Counted from the stretch's first letter, positions 42,107 through 52,353 are shown. The stretch: DNA of 55,339 nucleotides from Streptosporangium canum (GCF_900113865.1 NZ_FOQY01000046.1:1-55339), one strand, 5' to 3'. Translations and numbers: made by a program. The notes: generated by a model from the letters alone, not told the origin.

Positions 42107-43222
42107 CTAGCAGTCGCAGCACGAGCAGCCTTCGCAGCACGAGCAGCAGCCCGAGCAGCCTTCGCAGCACGATCCGCAGGCGTCGCAGCCGCCGGGGTCG
42201 CACCGCTCGCCGCAGGACTTGTAGCGGTCCTCGTCCCACGGGGGGCGGTACAGGCCGCAGGTGCAGCAGGCCATCGTGACGCACATCAACGACAGCAGGC
42301 CCCCCGGATCCGGCTTGATCCGGGGGTCGTCCGGCGGCGCCTGCGGGTTCTTCTTCCCGCTCCCGGCCGCCGTCGCGGCCTCGCCGAAGGCGCGGGTGAC
42401 GGAGTGCCCGACCTCCTTGACCAGCAGCGCCCTGACCAGCCTCCGCCTTTCCAGATCGAGCTCGGCCACCGTCAGCTCCAGGCCGAGCAGTGCGTCCTCG
42501 CAGTGCCGCCGGGCGGTTTCCAGGTCGGTGCCGGAGGCGATCAGCGGGTTGTAGGAGCCGGCGGCGCGGTCCCGCGCCAGATCCTCCACCGCGTCGAGCA
42601 GGTGGGCCAGGCGGCCGAAGTAACGTCCCGCCTCCTCCAGCGGTTCCCGGTTGTGCGGCTTGCCCGCGAGCAGGGCCGTGTGGCCGAAGGCGGCGGCGAC
42701 CGCGGCCTCGGTGGGAGCGGTGAGCTCCAGCAGGCTCAGGCCCGGAGTGTTCTCCAGCCTGGTCTGATCCTCGACCGCCCTGGTCAGGGGGTCCGGGGCG
42801 AACCCGAGGGCGGCGGCCGTACGCAGTCCCGCGACCGACCAGCGGGCGGCGACCCGCTCGGCGGCGGCGGCCACCGGCTTCCGCGCGTAGACGCCGTCCC
42901 CGTCGGCGACATGGTCCTTGATCTTGCCCGCGGCCAGGATCAGGGAGACCGACGCCGCCAGCCGCACCCCCTCGGCCTCGACGACGTCGGCGCCCTTGAA
43001 CCCGCGCAGAGCGCACATCCCCGCCCGGCGCTGCGGGGAGGAGGCGACCGTCTGCGCTTCGGTGAGCACCGAGACGAGCAGGCCGTCATAGTTGGTCACC
43101 AGCCGGGAGGCGTGACCGTGTTCATCCCGGAGCGCCAGGCAGAGACCGCACAGGTGCGCCATCCACTCCTTGAAAAGCCCGCTGCACATCCCATGGCGAC
43201 ACGGACGGACGATCCCAAACAT
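42107..43222 (-). CDS. DUF5685 protein with extremely Cys-rich tail
   Basis: 371 residues from ATG 43222 (MFGIVRPCRHGMCSGLFKEW). The N-terminal 300 residues are the all-helical DUF5685 domain: MAHLCGLCLALRDEHGHASR, VTNYDGLLVSVLTEAQTVA, and LAHLLDAVEDLARDRAAGSY with a DxxED-type acidic patch. After a charged linker the last 60 residues hold about 22 cysteines (SLMCVTMACCTCGLYRPPW; GGCDACGSCCEGCSGCCSCC). The domain is called a regulator in some databases without firm proof. The tail could chelate metal or be modified. Confidence 0.85.
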   Translation of the reverse strand: MFGIVRPCRHGMCSGLFKEWMAHLCGLCLALRDEHGHASRLVTNYDGLLVSVLTEAQTVASSPQRRAGMCALRGFKGADVVEAEGVRLAASVSLILAAGKIKDHVADGDGVYARKPVAAAAERVAARWSVAGLRTAAALGFAPDPLTRAVEDQTRLENTPGLSLLELTAPTEAAVAAAFGHTALLAGKPHNREPLEEAGRYFGRLAHLLDAVEDLARDRAAGSYNPLIASGTDLETARRHCEDALLGLELTVAELDLERRRLVRALLVKEVGHSVTRAFGEAATAAGSGKKNPQAPPDDPRIKPDPGGLLSLMCVTMACCTCGLYRPPWDEDRYKSCGERCDPGGCDACGSCCEGCSGCCSCCEGCSCCDC

Positions 43223-43373
43223 ATAACCCCTTCAGTGCGAATGGGGTACAGCTTGCCAGGCGCGGGTTGCGTGTCGCTTGCATGCGACCGCACCCGCCCG
43301 CCGCCGATCCGGATCAGGCGAGGAACAGTCCAGGGCAGCCACCTAATAGTGGTGTCGGGGTGGCGATACGAGT

Positions 43374-44246
43374 TCAGGGGGCGGAGGGCCCCCATGCCGG
43401 TGTGCCGGACGCCACGATCAGCGGGCAGGCGGCGTGGTGCAGCAGCGCGTGGCTGACCGAGCCCAGCAGCAGCCCGGCGAGGCCGCCGCGTCCGCGTGAT
43501 CCCACGACCAGCAGGTCGGCGTGCGCTGAGGCGCTTTTCAGGACCTCCACCGGATGTCCTTGCTCCACCTGCTCGGTGACCTTGACATCCGGATAGCGCT
43601 CGCTCCAGCCCGCCAGTGCCTCGGCCAGCAACCGCCGCTCCCCCTCGGCCCTCTCCTCGGCGGCCGTCCGGGCGAACGGGCCGCCCCCGACGAGGGGCCG
43701 ATCCCACGCGTGAACCGCCCGCAGGTCGGCGCCGCGCAGGGACGCCTCGGCGAAGGCGAACCCGACGGCGGCCATACCGGCCGGGGAGCCGTCGACCCCG
43801 ACGGCCACCTCGCCGCGCGCCTGCGCGGGCACCGTCCGCACGACGGCGACCGCGCAGGAGGTGTGGCCGGCCACGCCCAGCGCGACCGATCCCAGCAGCA
43901 TGCCGGAGAACCCGCCCAGCCCGTGACTGCCGACCACCAGGAGGTCGGCTTCCTTCGCCTCCTCGATCAGGACGCGCCGGGGGTCGCCCGGAAGCAACTG
44001 CGACTCCACCCTGACCCGGCCGTCCTCCGCGCGGGCCCGCTCCACCGCGTCCGTCAGCATGGAGGCGGCCCCGTCGCGCATCCACCGGCCCACGTCGGCG
44101 TACGGGGCGTCCTCGGACATCTCCAGCGGCCAGCCCGGCATGACATGCACGACGCGCAGCCCGGCCCCGCGGAGCGCGGCCTCCTGTACCGCCCAGCTCA
44201 CGGCCTCAAGCGCGGCCGGTGAGCCGTCGACTCCCACCAGGATCAT
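43374..44246 (-). CDS. Tandem universal stress protein
   Basis: 290 residues with two UspA domains. Domain 1 (1-145): MILVGVDGSPAALEAVSWAV and the ATP-binding loop VGSHGLGGFSGMLLGSVAL. Domain 2 (150-285): AVGVDGSPAGMAAVGFAFAE and VGSRGRGGLAGLLLGSVSHA. Both keep the G-2x-G-9x-GS pattern of ATP-binding members. Tandem Usp proteins are hallmark members of the DosR/DevR hypoxia regulon in actinobacteria. It is divergent from the PNPOx-fold gene. I find no strong DosR box directly before its own start. Confidence 0.95.
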   Translation of the reverse strand: MILVGVDGSPAALEAVSWAVQEAALRGAGLRVVHVMPGWPLEMSEDAPYADVGRWMRDGAASMLTDAVERARAEDGRVRVESQLLPGDPRRVLIEEAKEADLLVVGSHGLGGFSGMLLGSVALGVAGHTSCAVAVVRTVPAQARGEVAVGVDGSPAGMAAVGFAFAEASLRGADLRAVHAWDRPLVGGGPFARTAAEERAEGERRLLAEALAGWSERYPDVKVTEQVEQGHPVEVLKSASAHADLLVVGSRGRGGLAGLLLGSVSHALLHHAACPLIVASGTPAWGPSAP

Positions 44247-44483
44247 GACGTTCCCCCTTCCGTGGCTTCAGCACCTCCCATGGTTTCAGCACGCCGCGAG
44301 ACGGCAGGGAGGCGGCCCCGGCGAACGTCCTCCCACCGCGGGACCTCCGGTCACCATGTGACGGGCCTCGGGGCCTCCCGCTCCCCGCCGCCGGGACATC
44401 CGGCCGGGGCCGCGTCATGGACACCACAAGCGTCACGGACATCACAGGGAGAGAAGCGCCACGGACGGCCGGGAGAGAAGAAA

Positions 44484-44497
44484 AGGACTTTCGCCCC
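44484..44497. promoter_or_regulatory. DosR/DevR-like box upstream of the PNPOx gene
   Basis: AGGACTTTCGCCCC fits 9 of 10 fixed bases of GGGAC-N4-GNCCC, the DosR/DevR-type core found before hypoxia genes in actinobacteria. It is 37 bp upstream of ATG 44534. Confidence 0.65.
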
Positions 44498-44533
44498 TGC
44501 CGCAGGGGGCGAGCGCTCCACGATGCTGTACGG

Positions 44534-44944
44534 ATGAAATGTGACTCGGCCGGCCTGCAGGTGCTCTCCCGAGAGGAGTGCATGCATCTGCTGGCGACGC
44601 CCCCCATCGGGCGGATCGTCTTCACCGATCGCGCTCTCCCCGCCGTTCAGCCGGTCAACTTCCACCTCCGCGGTGAGGACATCGTCATCCGCACGACGAC
44701 GGGTTCCAAGCTCGCCGCCGCGACCCGCCGGGCCGTCGTGGCCTTCGAGGCCGACGACTTCGATCCGGACACACGCACCGGGTGGTCGGTGACCGTCGTG
44801 GGGCACGCGCGGGCCGTGGACGACCCGGCGGAGATCGCCGGCCTGGCCGCGTTGCCGTTGCTGCCGTGGGCGCCGGGGGCCCGGGACCACTTCATCGTCA
44901 TCGCGGCCGAACAGGTGTCCGGCCGCCGGGTCCACCCCGGCTGA
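44534..44944 (+). CDS. PNPOx-fold flavin/heme-binding-type protein
   Basis: 136 residues from ATG 44534 of the pyridoxamine-phosphate-oxidase-like split-barrel family: VLSREECMHLLATPPIGRIV, AVQPVNFHLRGEDIVIRTTT, AVVAFEADDFDPDTRTGWSV and TVVGHARAVDDPAEI. These proteins bind F420, flavin or heme and are recurrent DosR-regulon members (Rv2003c/Rv3131 neighbourhoods carry analogous genes). The box 37 bp upstream supports hypoxic control. Confidence 0.88.
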   Translation: MKCDSAGLQVLSREECMHLLATPPIGRIVFTDRALPAVQPVNFHLRGEDIVIRTTTGSKLAAATRRAVVAFEADDFDPDTRTGWSVTVVGHARAVDDPAEIAGLAALPLLPWAPGARDHFIVIAAEQVSGRRVHPG

Positions 44945-45022
44945 CCTGGCCGCCGGGGCGAGCCGGCTCGTCGGATCGACGCCGCGCTGCGGCACGCCCG
45001 CGCAGCCGGTCGCCCTCCGGTC

Positions 45023-45060
45023 CGGACCTTTGGACAGATCCGACAGGACTAAAGACCCTG
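45023..45060. promoter_or_regulatory. Two DosR/DevR-like boxes before narK
   Basis: GGACCTTTGGAC (45024-45035) and AGGACTAAAGACCC (45045-45058) both resemble GGGAC-N4-GNCCC; the second fits 9 of 10 fixed bases, the first less well. Their centres are 22 bp apart, two helical turns, the spacing expected for cooperative DevR binding. narK starts 84 bp downstream. Confidence 0.65.
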
Positions 45061-45143
45061 ATGCGGTGATATGTCGCCACACAAGGCTGAGAGCGCCTCA
45101 GTAAGCAACGCACGCAACGTCTTTCCCTGGAGGGATCGGCACG

Positions 45144-46340
45144 ATGACCACCGTCCGACAGCCCGTGACGGAAGCGACCAGGGGCGGCCGGACGGCCGCA
45201 CTGGTGCTCGCGACGACCGCCTTCGCGGTGAACTTCTGGGCCTGGGCCCTGCTCAGCCCGCTCGGCCCCACCTACAAGGACTTGCTTGGGCTGAGCCCGC
45301 TGGCGGTGTCGGTCCTGGTCGCCGTACCGGTCATCGTCGGGTCACTGGGGCGGATCGTGCTCGGCGGCCTGACCGACCGCTACGGCGGGCGGACGGTGTT
45401 CGCGGTGGCGAGCCTGCTCGGCGTGGTTCCCGTGGTGTTCCTCGCCTTCGCCGAGAGCTACCCGACGCTGCTGGTCGGCGGACTGCTGCTGGGCATGACC
45501 GGGGCGACCTTCGCCATCGGCGTGCCGTACGTGAACGGATGGTTCCCGCCGGAGCGCCGCGGCCTGGCGCTGGGCGTCTTCGGCATGGGCAACGTCGGCA
45601 CCGCGGTCTCCGGCTTCGCCACCCCCTGGCTGGCGGTCGAGTTCGGGCACAAGATCCCGTTCTTCGTGGTCGCCGCCGCCCTGGTCCTCGTCGGTCTGGC
45701 TTTCCTGACCGTGGGCCGCGACGCCCCGGGGACCCAGGCGGCCACCGAGCCGTTCCTCACCCGCTTCCTCGCCGCGGCGCGGTTGCGGATCACCCGGGAG
45801 CTGGCGGCGATGTACGCCCTGACCTTCGGCGGGTTCGTCGCCTTCGGCGTCTACCTGCCGCTGTATCTCAAGGCCGCCTACGGGCTGACCACCGCCGACG
45901 CGGCGGCCCGGGCCGCGGGGTTCGTGCTGCTGGCCACGCTGACCCGTCCCGTCGGCGGCTGGCTGGCCGACCGGGTGGGGAGCCGGCCGGTGCTGGGCTG
46001 GGCGCTGGCGGCCGTGTCCGTGTGCGCGATCATCGTGGCCTTCGCTCCGGCGATGCCGCTGGCGACGGCCGGTTTCCTGACCATGGCCGCCGCGCTGGGT
46101 CTGGGCAACGGCGCGGTGTTCGCGTTGCTGGGGCGGGCGGTGCCCGCCCGGATGGTGGGCAGCGCGACCGGCGTGGTCGGCGCGGCCGGCGGTCTCGGCG
46201 GGTTCCTGCCGCCGATCCTGATGGGACTGATCTACCAGGCCACCGGCTCCTACGCCATCGGGCTGATGCTGCTGGCGGTGGTCGCCTCGGCCGCCCTCGT
46301 CTACTGCTGGTTCGTCCTGCGGGCAGGCGAGCAGCCCTGA
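45144..46340 (+). CDS. narK: Nitrate/nitrite transporter NarK
   Basis: 398 residues, 12 membrane segments, MFS nitrate/nitrite porter family. Typical features are AFAVNFWAWALLSPLGPTYK at the first span, the MFS loop GRIVLGGLTDRYGGRTVFAV, the nitrate signature GNVGTAVSGFATPWLAVEF and GNGAVFALLGRAVPARMVGS. It would import nitrate or export nitrite. It begins behind GGAGGGATC and lies 49 bp before narG, so narK-narGHJI form one operon, as in other actinobacterial hypoxia loci. Confidence 0.93.
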   Translation: MTTVRQPVTEATRGGRTAALVLATTAFAVNFWAWALLSPLGPTYKDLLGLSPLAVSVLVAVPVIVGSLGRIVLGGLTDRYGGRTVFAVASLLGVVPVVFLAFAESYPTLLVGGLLLGMTGATFAIGVPYVNGWFPPERRGLALGVFGMGNVGTAVSGFATPWLAVEFGHKIPFFVVAAALVLVGLAFLTVGRDAPGTQAATEPFLTRFLAAARLRITRELAAMYALTFGGFVAFGVYLPLYLKAAYGLTTADAAARAAGFVLLATLTRPVGGWLADRVGSRPVLGWALAAVSVCAIIVAFAPAMPLATAGFLTMAAALGLGNGAVFALLGRAVPARMVGSATGVVGAAGGLGGFLPPILMGLIYQATGSYAIGLMLLAVVASAALVYCWFVLRAGEQP

Positions 46341-46389
46341 CGCCGGCGGGTAGGAGTCCGGTCCGTGAAAAAGACAAAGAGGAGTACAT

Positions 46390-49300
46390 ATGGCCGGCAT
46401 GGATGGACCGATCGACGACGCTCTGCTCAGGCTGGGCCGCCACCTTCGTCCCGGTGAGGTCTCCAAGGATCTGCGGACGCTGCACCAGATCGGCGGACGC
46501 CAGGGGGACGCCTTCTACCGGGACCGCTGGAGCCACGACAAGGTGGTGCGCTCCACCCATGGGGTGAACTGCACCGGTTCGTGCTCGTGGAAGGTCTACG
46601 TCAAGGACGGGATCATCACCTGGGAGTCCCAGCAGACCGACTATCCCAGCGTGGGGCCGGACCGTCCCGAGTACGAACCGCGCGGCTGCCCCCGGGGCGC
46701 TGCCTTCTCCTGGTACACCTACTCCCCCACCCGGGTCCGCTACCCCTACGCGCGCGGGGTGCTGGTGGAGATGTACCGGGAGGCCAGGGCGCGGCTGGGC
46801 GATCCGGTGGCGGCGTGGGCGGAGGTCACCTCCGACCCCGAGCGCCGCCGCCGCTACCAGTCGGCGCGCGGCAAGGGCGGGCTGGTCCGGATCGGCTGGG
46901 ACGAGGCCACCGAGATGATCGCGGCCGCGCACGTGCACACCATCGAGGCCCACGGCCCGGACCGGGTCGCCGGCTTCTCCCCCATCCCGGCCATGTCGAT
47001 GGTCTCCCACGCCTCGGGCGCCCGGTTCGTGTCGCTGATCGGCGGGACCATGCTGTCGTTCTACGACTGGTACGCCGACCTGCCCGTCGCCTCTCCGCAG
47101 GTCTTCGGCGACCAGACCGACGTGCCGGAGTCGGCCGACTGGTGGGACGCCGCCTACCTGATGCTGTGGGGCTCCAACGTCCCGGTCACCAGGACCCCGG
47201 ACGCGCACTACATGACCGAGGCCCGCTACCGCGGCCAGAAGGTCGTCGTGGTCTCCCCCGACTACAGCGACGCGACCAAGTTCGCCGACGAGTGGCTCGC
47301 CCCGCATCCGGGCACCGACGGCGCGCTGGCCATGGCGATGGGCCATGTGATCCTCAAGGAGTTCTTCGTCGACCGGCAGGTGCCCTACTTCACCGACTAC
47401 GTCAAGCGCCACAGCGATCTGCCGTTCCTGGTGACGCTGGACGAGCGCGACGGCGTCCACGTGCCCGCCAAGTTCCTCACCGCGGCCGACCTCGGGGAGG
47501 ACGGGGCGGAGGCGGCCTTCAAGACGGTGCTGGTCGACCGGGTGACCGGTGAGCCGGCCGTGCCCAACGGCTCGCTCGGCTTCCGCTACTCCGCCGAGGG
47601 CGAGGGCCGCTGGAACCTGGACCTCGGCGAGGTGGACCCGCTCCTCACCTTCGACGGGACCGGCGAGGCGGAGAGCGTGACGGTCGCGCTGCCCAGGTTC
47701 GACCAGCCGGAGGGCGACGGGGTGCTGCGGCGCGACGTTCCCGCCCGCCGGATCGCGGGCCGCCTCGTCACGACGGTCTTCGACCTCATGCTGGCCCAGT
47801 ACGGCGTCGGCCGTACCGGGACGCCGGGTTCCTACGAGGACGCGACCGCGCCGTACACCCCGGCCTGGCAGGAGGCGATCACCGGCGTGCCGGCGGCGAA
47901 GGCGGTGAAGATCGCCCGTGAGTTCGCCCGGACCGCCGAGGAGTCCGGCGGCCGCTCCATGATCATCATGGGCGCGGGGACCAACCACTGGTTCCACTCC
48001 GACACGATCTACCGCTGCTTCCTGGCGCTCACCACGCTGACCGGCTGCCAGGGCGTCAACGGCGGCGGCTGGGCGCACTACGTCGGCCAGGAGAAGTGCC
48101 GGCCGATCACCGGATGGGCGCAGATGGCGTTCGGGCTGGACTGGGCGCGCCCGCCCCGGCAGATGATCGGCACCGCCTACTGGTACCTCCACACCGACCA
48201 GTGGCGCTATGACACCTACAGCGCCGACACCGTCTCCTCCCCGCTCGGCGGCGGCGCGTTCACCGGGAAGTCGACCGCGGACCTGCTGTCGCAGTCGGCC
48301 CGGCTGGGCTGGATGCCGTCCTACCCGACGTTCGACCGCAACTCCCTCGACCTGGCCGGGGAGGCGGCCGCGGCGGGCCAGGAGGCCGGGGCCTACGTCG
48401 CGGAACAGGCCCGCTCGGGGAAGCTCGGCTTCGCCTGCGAGGACCCCGACGCGCCGGGCAACTGGCCTCGGGTGCTGACCGTGTGGCGGGCCAACCTGCT
48501 GGGTTCCTCGGCCAAGGGCAACGAGTACTTCCTGCGTCACCTGCTCGGCACCGACTCCTCCGTACGGGCCGAGGAGGCCGCCCCCGAGCAGCGGCCGGAC
48601 GACGTCCGGTGGCACGAGGAGGCGCCGCAACGTCGAGCTGCCGGCCGCGACCTGGTACGAGAAGCACGACCTGTCCTCCACCGACATGCACCCGTTCGTG
48701 CACGCCTTCTCCCCGGCGATCGACCCGCCCTGGCAGACCCGCACCGACTTCGCCGCCTTCCAGGCGATCGCCAAGGCGTTCAGCGCGCTGGCCGGCCCCC
48801 GGCTGGGGGTGCGCCAGGACGTGGTCGCGGTGCCGCTGCTGCACGACACGGCCGACGAGCTGGCCACCCCGCACGGTCAGGTGCGGGACTGGCGGCAGAC
48901 CGGCGAGGTGCCCGTGCCCGGCCGGAACTTCCCCAAGATCGTGACGGTCGAGCGGGACTACGGCGCCGTCGCGGAGAAGATGGCCTCGCTCGGTCCGCTG
49001 GCGGACCGGCTCGGCGCCACGACCAAGGGCATCACATACGACATCGCCGGTGAGATGGACCGGCTGCGCGGCATGAACGGGACCGTCCACGGCGGGGTGG
49101 CCGACGGCCGGCCGTCCCTGGCCCGCGACACCGACATGTGCGAGGCCATCCTCGCGCTCTCGGGCACGACCAACGGGCATCTGGCCGCCCAGGGGTTCGC
49201 CACGCTGGCCCGCCGTACCGGCACCGGCTTCGACGGGCTCGCCGACGAGCACAAGAAGATCACCTTCGCCGACACCCAGGCCCGGCCGGTCCCGGTGACC

Positions 49301-49981
49301 ACCTCGCCGGAATGGTCGGGCAGCGAGACCGGCGGGCGCCGCTACTCGGCCTTCACCATCAACGTCGAGCACCGCAAGCCCTGGCACACCCTCACCGGAC
49401 GCCAGCACTTCTTCCTGGACCACGACTGGATGCACGAGGCCGGGGAGGCGCTGCCGATCTACCGGCCCCCGCTGAACATGACCGTGCTGTTCGGCGAGCC
49501 GGGCATCGGCGAGGGCGGCGAACAGGGCATCACCGTGCGCTACCTCACCCCGCACTCCAAATGGTCCATCCACTCCGAATACCAGGACAACCTGCTGATG
49601 CTGACCCTGTCGCGGGGCGGTCCGACCATCTGGATGAGCCCCGCCGACGCCGCTCGGGCGGGGATCCGCGACAACGACTGGGTCGAGGCGCTCAACCGCA
49701 ACGGCGTCGTGGTCGCCCGGGCGATCGTCTCGCACCGCATGCCCACCGGGACCGTGTACATGTACCACGCCCAGGAACGGGTCGTGGACGTGCCCAAGAG
49801 CGAGGCCTCCGGCAGGCGCGGCGGCATCCACAACTCCCTCACCCGCCTGATGATCAAACCCACCCATCTCATCGGCGGCTACGCCCAGCTGTCGTTCGCC
49901 TTCAACTATCTCGGGCCGACCGGCAACCAGCGCGACGAGATCACCGTGATCCGCCGCCGCTCGCAGGAGGTCGACTACTGA
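46390..49981 (+). pseudogene. narG: Nitrate reductase alpha subunit, frameshifted
   Basis: Two frames together encode NarG. Residues 1-746 (46390-48627) carry the FS0 cluster ligands (THGVNCTGSCSWKVYVKDG with His and two Cys, PRGCPRGAAFSWY) and the Mo-ligand region SFYDWYADLPVASP. They end RPDDVRWHEEAP. From 48629 another frame resumes NVELPAATWYEKHDLSSTDM and runs 450 residues to the normal C terminus (stop 49979-49981). Relatives have about 22 residues (EGKLDL to LYSD) between these parts, so roughly 65 bp are gone and the frame is broken. The first frame continues out of phase to 49053. A truncated subunit without the C-terminal cofactor domain should be inactive. Start ATG 46390 behind AGAGGAG. 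Confidence 0.9.
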
Positions 49982-50068
49982 TGCGCGGGCACACCCGACG
50001 CGGTGAGCGGAGTGGCGGGCCGGGGAACAGAGCCGTCCGCCAGGCGAACAAGGAGAGGTGAACGACCA

Positions 50069-51730
50069 ATGACCAAAGTCATGGCCCAACTCGCCATGGT
50101 GATGAACCTGGACAAGTGCATCGGCTGCCACACCTGCTCCGTCACCTGCAAGCAGGCCTGGACGAACCGGGCGGGCACCGAGTACGTCTGGTTCAACAAC
50201 GTCGAGACCCGCCCCGGGCAGGGCTATCCCCGCACCTACCAGGACCAGGAGAGATGGCGGGGCGGGTGGGAGCTGAACCACCGCGGCAGGCTCCGGCTCA
50301 AGGCCGGCGGGCGGCTGCGCAAGCTGTTTTCGATCTTCGCCAACCCGCTGATGCCGTCGATCCAGGACTACTACGAGCCCTGGACCTACGACTACGACAG
50401 GCTGTTCTCCGCCCCCATGCAGGACGACACCCCTGTCGCCCGCCCCAAGTCGCTCATCACCGGCGAGAACACCAAGATCAGCTGGAGCGCGAACTGGGAC
50501 GACAACCTGGCCGGCGGGCCGGAGCTGGCCCCCGCCGACCCGGTGCTGCGCAAGCTGTCGGACCAGGTGAAGCTGGAGTTCGAGCAGGCATTCATGTTCT
50601 ACCTGCCCCGCATCTGCGAGCACTGCCTCAACCCCTCGTGCGTGGCCTCCTGCCCGTCGGGGGCGATGTACAAGCGTTCCGAGGACGGCATCGTCCTGGT
50701 CGACCAGGACCGCTGCCGCGGCTGGCGGATGTGCGTGACCGGCTGCCCGTACAAGAAGGTCTACTTCAACCACAAGACCGGCAAGGCCGAGAAGTGCACC
50801 TTCTGCTATCCGCGGGTCGAGGTGGGCATCCCCACCGTCTGCTCGGAGACGTGCGTGGGCCGGCTGCGCTACATCGGGCTGATCCTCTACGACGCCGACC
50901 GGGTCGCCGAGGCCGCGTCCGTCGCCGACGAGAAGGACCTCTACGAGGCGCAGCGGAGCGTGCTGCTGGATCCGAACGACCCCGAGGTGATCGCCGCGGC
51001 CCGGGCGGAGGGGATCCCCGAGGACTGGCTGGAGGCCGCGCGGCGCTCCCCCATCTACAAGCTGATCTTCGATTTCGGGGTGGCGCTGCCGCTGCACCCG
51101 GAGTACCGCACCATGCCCATGGTCTGGTACATCCCGCCGCTGTCGCCGGTCGTCGACGTGCTGAGCGGGACGGGGCACGACGGCGAGGACGCGGACAACC
51201 TGTTCGGCGCGATCGACGCGCTGCGCATCCCGATCGGCTACCTGGCCGAGCTGTTCAGCGCCGGAGACCCCGAGCCGGTACGGAACGTCCTGCGCAGGCT
51301 CGCGGCGATGCGGTCCTACATGCGGCGGATCAACCTCGGGCGGGAGCCGGACGAGTCGATCGCCACGGCGGTCGGCATGACCGGTGAACGGGTCGAGGAG
51401 ATGTACCGGCTGCTGGCCATCGCCGCCTACGGCGAGCGCTACGTCATCCCCAAGGCGCACGCCGAGCAGGGCGCGCGGCTGGAGGAGTCGATGAGCGGCT
51501 GCAGTCTCGACTACGAGGGCGGCCCCGGCATGGGCGGCCCGTTCGGCGAGGCCTCCGGCATGCCCGTCCCGGTCGCGGTGGAGAACTTCCACGCGCTGAA
51601 GGACCGGCAGACCACCGGCGCCCTGGTCGACCCCGAGGACCGGCAGAACCGGGTCAACCTCCTCAACTGGGACGGCAAGGGGACCCCCGACGGTCTCTTC
51701 CCGGACAGGAACGGCAGGAAGCAACCATGA
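50069..51730 (+). CDS. narH: Nitrate reductase beta subunit
   Basis: 553 residues from ATG 50069 behind AAGGAGAGG. Four Fe-S clusters are marked by CIGCHTCSVTCKQAW, CEHCLNPSCVASCPSGA, CRGWRMCVTGCPYKK and CTFCYPRV...VCSETCVGRLR. The Trp in the third group (CxxWxxC) is the normal sign of the [3Fe-4S] cluster. The chain carries electrons from NarI heme to NarG. It looks intact. It lies 87 bp after narG, and its stop overlaps narJ (ATGA). Confidence 0.95.
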   Translation: MTKVMAQLAMVMNLDKCIGCHTCSVTCKQAWTNRAGTEYVWFNNVETRPGQGYPRTYQDQERWRGGWELNHRGRLRLKAGGRLRKLFSIFANPLMPSIQDYYEPWTYDYDRLFSAPMQDDTPVARPKSLITGENTKISWSANWDDNLAGGPELAPADPVLRKLSDQVKLEFEQAFMFYLPRICEHCLNPSCVASCPSGAMYKRSEDGIVLVDQDRCRGWRMCVTGCPYKKVYFNHKTGKAEKCTFCYPRVEVGIPTVCSETCVGRLRYIGLILYDADRVAEAASVADEKDLYEAQRSVLLDPNDPEVIAAARAEGIPEDWLEAARRSPIYKLIFDFGVALPLHPEYRTMPMVWYIPPLSPVVDVLSGTGHDGEDADNLFGAIDALRIPIGYLAELFSAGDPEPVRNVLRRLAAMRSYMRRINLGREPDESIATAVGMTGERVEEMYRLLAIAAYGERYVIPKAHAEQGARLEESMSGCSLDYEGGPGMGGPFGEASGMPVPVAVENFHALKDRQTTGALVDPEDRQNRVNLLNWDGKGTPDGLFPDRNGRKQP

Positions 51731-52353
51731 CAACCCTCAGCGACAGCGAGCTGCGCAGCGCCCACCTGGTGGCGTCGGTGCTGCTCAGCTACCCCGACGA
51801 CACGCTGTACGGCGGGCGCCGGACCCTGGCCGAGGCGGTGGCCGCGCTCCCCGGAGGCGAGGTCCGCACCCGGCTGACCGCCTTCCTCGGCCACCTCGGC
51901 GCCACGGCGCAGAGCGACCTGGCCGCCCACTACGTGGCGACGTTCGACCTTAAACGGCGCTGCTGCCTGTATCTCACCTACTACGCCCACGGTGACACCC
52001 GCAAACGCGGCGCCGCCCTGCTGCGGTTCAAACACGCCTTCCGCGAGGCGGGCTTCGAGCTCACCGACGGCGAGCTGCCCGACCACCTGCCGGTGGTGTG
52101 CGAGCTGCTGGCGCGCGGGGCCGTCAAGCAGGCCAGACGCCTGCTGCTGGAGAACCGGGCCGGCCTGGAGCTGCTGCGCAAGGCCCTGGAGGCGGAGGGG
52201 TCGCCGTACGCCGACGTCGTGATCGCGGTGCTGGCCACGCTCCCCGCCGCCAGTCTGCGAGATCAGGAGGCCGCGCTGCGGCTGGCGACCCAGGGGCCGC
52301 CGGCCGAGGAGGTCGGGCTCGAACCCTTCGCCGTCATGGAAGGACACCGGTGA
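51727..52353 (+). CDS. narJ: Nitrate reductase Mo-cofactor chaperone
   Basis: 208 residues, all-helical TorD/NarJ-type chaperone that keeps apo-NarG ready for cofactor insertion and membrane docking. The conserved block RRCCLYLTYYAHGDTRKRG is present (residues about 77-95), followed by FKHAFREAGFELTDGELPDH. It overlaps narH by four bases and narI by four bases (GTGA), so translation is coupled through narHJI. Confidence 0.93.
   Translation: MTTLSDSELRSAHLVASVLLSYPDDTLYGGRRTLAEAVAALPGGEVRTRLTAFLGHLGATAQSDLAAHYVATFDLKRRCCLYLTYYAHGDTRKRGAALLRFKHAFREAGFELTDGELPDHLPVVCELLARGAVKQARRLLLENRAGLELLRKALEAEGSPYADVVIAVLATLPAASLRDQEAALRLATQGPPAEEVGLEPFAVMEGHR

Noticed and set aside
44340..44355. GGGACCTCCGGTCACC as a DosR box for the Usp gene
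   Set aside because: The second half fits poorly when spaced like the other boxes, and it lies about 94 bp from the Usp start.
45085..45115. CTGAGA-containing hairpin in the narK leader as a TPP riboswitch
   Set aside because: Only the short CTGAG...CTCAG stem is present; the rest of the THI box and paired helices are absent.
48260..51733. Very long reverse frame opposite narG-narH
   Set aside because: Shadow of strongly biased codons; the forward strand encodes clear NarG/NarH motifs.
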